DNA of 7,711 bases from Candidatus Omnitrophota bacterium (GTDB lineage: Bacteria > Omnitrophota > Gorgyraeia > 2-01-FULL-45-10). The notes under the pieces were generated by a model. It saw only the letters and a list, made by a program, of their open reading frames with translations. It searched no databases and was not told where the DNA came from. This document shows, piece by piece, positions 6,102 through 7,711 of the stretch; the first letter of the stretch is position 1; each line of letters begins with the position of its first letter. A program made the translations under genes and the position numbers. The DNA lies in the NCBI GenBank assembly GCA_022703295.1, contig JAKLDX010000040.1, positions 1 through 7,711 on the forward strand, in the 5' to 3' direction.

Positions 6102-7463
6102 ATGGAAAATCTTAAGAACGCTATTGAGGTCTGGGACAAGACCAAGGACCTGATAAGGGAAAAAGTAAATCCCCAGACCTTCGAAACATGGTTCAGGCCT
6201 ACCAGGGGAATAAGCATAACGGACAATACCCTTATGCTGGAAGTGCCGAACAGCTTCTTCAAGGACTGGCTGCTCGAACACCACCTGGAATTGATAAGGG
6301 CCACGCTCAAGAACATTTCCGGGCAGGGGCTTGCCCTTGATTTCTCTTATTCGGCTAATGAGCCCAATAAACGCGCCGCCGGCGCGGCCGCCCAACGCCA
6401 ACCACCGAAGCCCGCCGATAAGAAACAGGACGTGAATAACAATCTCGGGCTGAACCCTGCATATACCTTCGACGATTTTGTCATAGGCCCGAGCAATAAA
6501 ATGGCCCATGCCGCCGCCATGGCTGTAGCCGAATCCCCGGCAAAAGCATACAACCCTCTTTTTATTTACGGCAAGGCCGGGATGGGCAAGACGCATCTCA
6601 TGAACGCCATCGGCCATTGCGTTGCGGCGAAGAACCCGAATATGAGGGTGGTCTACATAACGAGCGAGCAGTTCACGAACCAGCTCATCCAGGCGATACA
6701 GAACCGGTCCACGGAAAAATTCAGGGCAAAATACAGGAGCGTCGACGTCCTGCTTATTGATGATGTGCATTTCATCGCCGGGAAGGAGTCGACGCAGGAA
6801 GAGTTTTTCCATACCTTCAACACGCTGCACGACGCGCATAAACAGATAGTGCTTTCTAGCGACAAACCCCCGAAAGATATCGACGGCCTCGAGGAGAGGC
6901 TTGTGTCGAGGTTCGAGTGGGGGCTTATCGTGTCCATATCGCAGCCCGATTTCGAGACCAGGGTCGCTATCCTGCGCCAGAAACTTAAAAGGGAGAATAT
7001 TGAGGTTCCGGATGATGTCATCTTTTATATAGGCGAAAAGATAAAGTCAAATATACGCGAGCTTGAGGGCGCCCTGAAGAGGGTCGTCGCGAACGCTGTC
7101 CTCCTGAAACAGAGCGTCAGTATAGAGCTCGCACGCTCCGTACTGAAGGACATGGTGAAAGAAAAAGAGTCAAGGATAACGGCGGAATCCATATTCGAGG
7201 AGGTCGCGGCTTATTTCAACGTCCGTGTCTCGGATATAAAAGGCAGGCGCAGGACCAAGCAAATGGTCGTCCCGCGCCAGCTTTCCATGTACTTGATAAG
7301 GAAGTTAACCGACCACTCGCTCCCGGAGATAGGGGAATTATGCGGCGGGCGCGATCATACGACCGTCATGCATGCGTGTGAGAGCATTGAAAGCGATATA
7401 AAGAAGGACCAAAAGATAAAGGAAGTGGCTGGAAAACTTACGGCCATGATAAGCGGGGAATAG
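6102..7463 (+). CDS. dnaA: Chromosomal replication initiator DnaA
   Basis: This 453-residue AAA+ protein binds DnaA boxes and melts the origin. Domain I (about 1-80) contains the usual NPQTFETWFRP segment. Domain II is a short Ala/Pro-rich linker (about 85-115). Domain III starts at LNPAYTFDDFVIGPSN, with Walker A GKAGMGKT (157-164), Walker B LLIDDVHF (217-224), sensor I around LSSDKPP (251-257), the EERLVSRFEWG arginine-finger box (264-274) and the sensor II helix NIRELEGAL (317-325). Domain IV (about 355-453) ends in the DNA-binding signature GGRDHTTVMHACESI (415-429). The start codon gives the expected N-terminus, although the ribosome-binding site is weak. It is transcribed divergently from rpmH, and its leader carries two DnaA boxes. 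Length and domain order are normal. Confidence 0.98.
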   Translation: MENLKNAIEVWDKTKDLIREKVNPQTFETWFRPTRGISITDNTLMLEVPNSFFKDWLLEHHLELIRATLKNISGQGLALDFSYSANEPNKRAAGAAAQRQPPKPADKKQDVNNNLGLNPAYTFDDFVIGPSNKMAHAAAMAVAESPAKAYNPLFIYGKAGMGKTHLMNAIGHCVAAKNPNMRVVYITSEQFTNQLIQAIQNRSTEKFRAKYRSVDVLLIDDVHFIAGKESTQEEFFHTFNTLHDAHKQIVLSSDKPPKDIDGLEERLVSRFEWGLIVSISQPDFETRVAILRQKLKRENIEVPDDVIFYIGEKIKSNIRELEGALKRVVANAVLLKQSVSIELARSVLKDMVKEKESRITAESIFEEVAAYFNVRVSDIKGRRRTKQMVVPRQLSMYLIRKLTDHSLPEIGELCGGRDHTTVMHACESIESDIKKDQKIKEVAGKLTAMISGE

Positions 7464-7487
7464 GGTGTTATCTTCCTATGGTTTTGT

Positions 7488-7496
7488 TGTGCATAA
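7488..7496 (-). promoter_or_regulatory. DnaA box in oriC (1)
   Basis: TGTGCATAA is the reverse complement of TTATGCACA, an exact match to TTATNCACA. It is 24 bp downstream of the dnaA stop codon. Confidence 0.75.
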
Positions 7497-7508
7497 CTTG
7501 TTGAAGGT

Positions 7509-7517
7509 TGTGGGTAA
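7509..7517 (-). promoter_or_regulatory. DnaA box-like site in oriC (2)
   Basis: TGTGGGTAA is the reverse complement of TTACCCACA, one mismatch from the consensus TTATCCACA. It is followed by the CCGGCGGATTT repeat copy. Confidence 0.5.
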
Positions 7518-7519
7518 TC

Positions 7520-7593
7520 CCGGCGGATTTTGAGCCGAGGAGCCGGATAGAAAGATAGTGGTACCAACCTGTGTATAAATAACCGGTGGATTT
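7520..7593 (+). repeat. Two-copy direct repeat CCGGYGGATTT in oriC
   Basis: CCGGCGGATTT (7520-7530) and CCGGTGGATTT (7583-7593) differ at one base. Each starts 11-13 bp after the beginning of a minus-strand DnaA box, so box and repeat form a duplicated module. Its function is unknown. Confidence 0.55.
7570..7578 (-). promoter_or_regulatory. DnaA box in oriC (3)
   Basis: TGTGTATAA is the reverse complement of TTATACACA, an exact consensus match. It is followed by the CCGGTGGATTT repeat copy. Confidence 0.75.
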
Positions 7594-7629
7594 CCGGCGC
7601 AACATTAACAAGTTAAAAGGGTTTTGGAT

Positions 7630-7638
7630 ATATACACA
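7630..7638 (+). promoter_or_regulatory. DnaA box-like site next to the unwinding element (4)
   Basis: ATATACACA has one mismatch to TTATACACA and lies on the opposite strand to the other boxes. It is 12 bp from the trio run, where a loading box for the DnaA strand-opening filament is expected. Confidence 0.5.
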
Positions 7639-7650
7639 AATCAACACCCG

Positions 7651-7682
7651 TTACTACTGCTACTATTAATTTAATTAATAAA
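7651..7682 (+). other. DnaA-trio-like run and A/T-rich DNA unwinding element
   Basis: Positions 7651-7668 read TTA CTA CTG CTA CTA TTA. Read 3' to 5', the opposite strand is AAT GAT GAC GAT GAT AAT, fitting the DnaA-trio pattern 3'-(G/A)A(T/A)-5' in five of six units. Positions 7664-7682 are entirely A or T, including the palindrome TTAATTAA. This is the likely melting site. Confidence 0.7.
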
Positions 7683-7694
7683 GAAGGAGAAGAG

Positions 7695-7711
7695 ATGGAA
7701 GCCAAATTGAC
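7695..7711 (+). CDS. dnaN: Start of next gene, probably DNA polymerase III beta sliding clamp
   Basis: Only ATG GAA GCC AAA TTG AC is visible (MEAKL, then an incomplete codon). The start is supported by a good AAGGAG ribosome-binding site at 7684-7689, 5 nt upstream. The identity rests on position: dnaN almost always follows dnaA and the origin. Five residues cannot confirm it. Confidence 0.55.

Larger units (their letters stand above)
7464..7694. other. oriC: Chromosomal replication origin (oriC), dnaA-dnaN intergenic region
   Basis: This 231-bp gene-free stretch follows dnaA. It holds two exact DnaA boxes, two one-mismatch boxes, a repeated GC-rich motif next to two of them, a run of CTA/TTA triplets resembling DnaA-trio elements, and a 19-bp all-A/T segment just before the next gene. 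That order (boxes, GC-rich spacer, trios, A/T tract) is that of a bacterial basal unwinding element. With the two boxes upstream of dnaA it forms a bipartite origin, as in B. subtilis. I see no coding sequence or clear terminator in it. Confidence 0.85.

Noticed and set aside
5979..6839. A 286-codon minus-strand ORF opposite dnaA.
   Set aside because: It overlaps the divergent promoters and the conserved DnaA sequence, and its product resembles no family I recognise.
7583..7598. A CCGG-TGGATTT-CCGG hairpin as a dnaA terminator.
   Set aside because: The stem is only 4 bp and is not followed by a run of T.
7605..7634. A possible dnaN promoter: TTAACA, 18-bp spacer, TATATA.
   Set aside because: The -10 box is only a 4/6 match in an A/T-rich region and overlaps a DnaA box-like site. 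dnaN may be co-transcribed with dnaA, so this is too weak to annotate.

Overview
This window is a bacterial chromosome replication-origin neighbourhood. It carries the classic set rpmH-rnpA-yidD-yidC-jag-mnmG-parA-parB on the minus strand, divergent from dnaA and the start of a gene that is probably dnaN on the plus strand. The YidC has a long N-terminal periplasmic (P1-type) domain, which points to a diderm (Gram-negative-type) bacterium. Codon use leans on ATA (Ile) and AGG (Arg), and base composition is near 50% GC by eye. An uncultivated candidate-phylum bacterium (for example Omnitrophota) would fit, but this lineage is a guess. There are no mobile elements, CRISPR arrays, tRNA genes or rRNA genes.

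Layout of the minus arm, from the origin outward: a divergent promoter region (5933-6101), then rpmH (5795-5932), rnpA (5427-5783), yidD (5212-5424), yidC (3549-5207), a very short jag holding only the Jag_N domain (3328-3531), mnmG (1584 to about 3347), parA (710-1543) and parB (1-741, 3' end outside the window). Genes are packed with gaps of 2-40 nt or overlaps. The rpmH promoter probably drives the proximal part. A near-consensus sigma70 promoter in the 40-nt mnmG-parA gap drives parAB. Two perfect parS palindromes are present: one between that promoter and the parA start codon, the other inside the last codons of yidC.

Layout of the plus arm: a strong sigma70 promoter (5999-6027), two DnaA boxes in the dnaA leader, dnaA (6102-7463), a 231-bp intergenic origin (7464-7694) with several DnaA boxes, a DnaA-trio-like element and an all-A/T stretch, then the first 17 nt of the next gene. 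Together this is a bipartite oriC with boxes on both sides of dnaA.

The genes fall into three jobs: initiation and segregation of the chromosome (dnaA, oriC, probable dnaN, parA, parB, parS); membrane protein insertion (yidC, yidD, jag); and RNA processing or translation (rpmH, rnpA, mnmG). No wholly new system is visible. The oddest place is the jag/mnmG junction: jag lacks its KH and R3H domains, the usual mnmE gene is absent, and mnmG has no in-frame ATG, GTG or TTG upstream of its essential FAD-binding motif. An old deletion, a non-canonical start, or an assembly error could explain this. rsmG, normally between mnmG and parA, is also missing.
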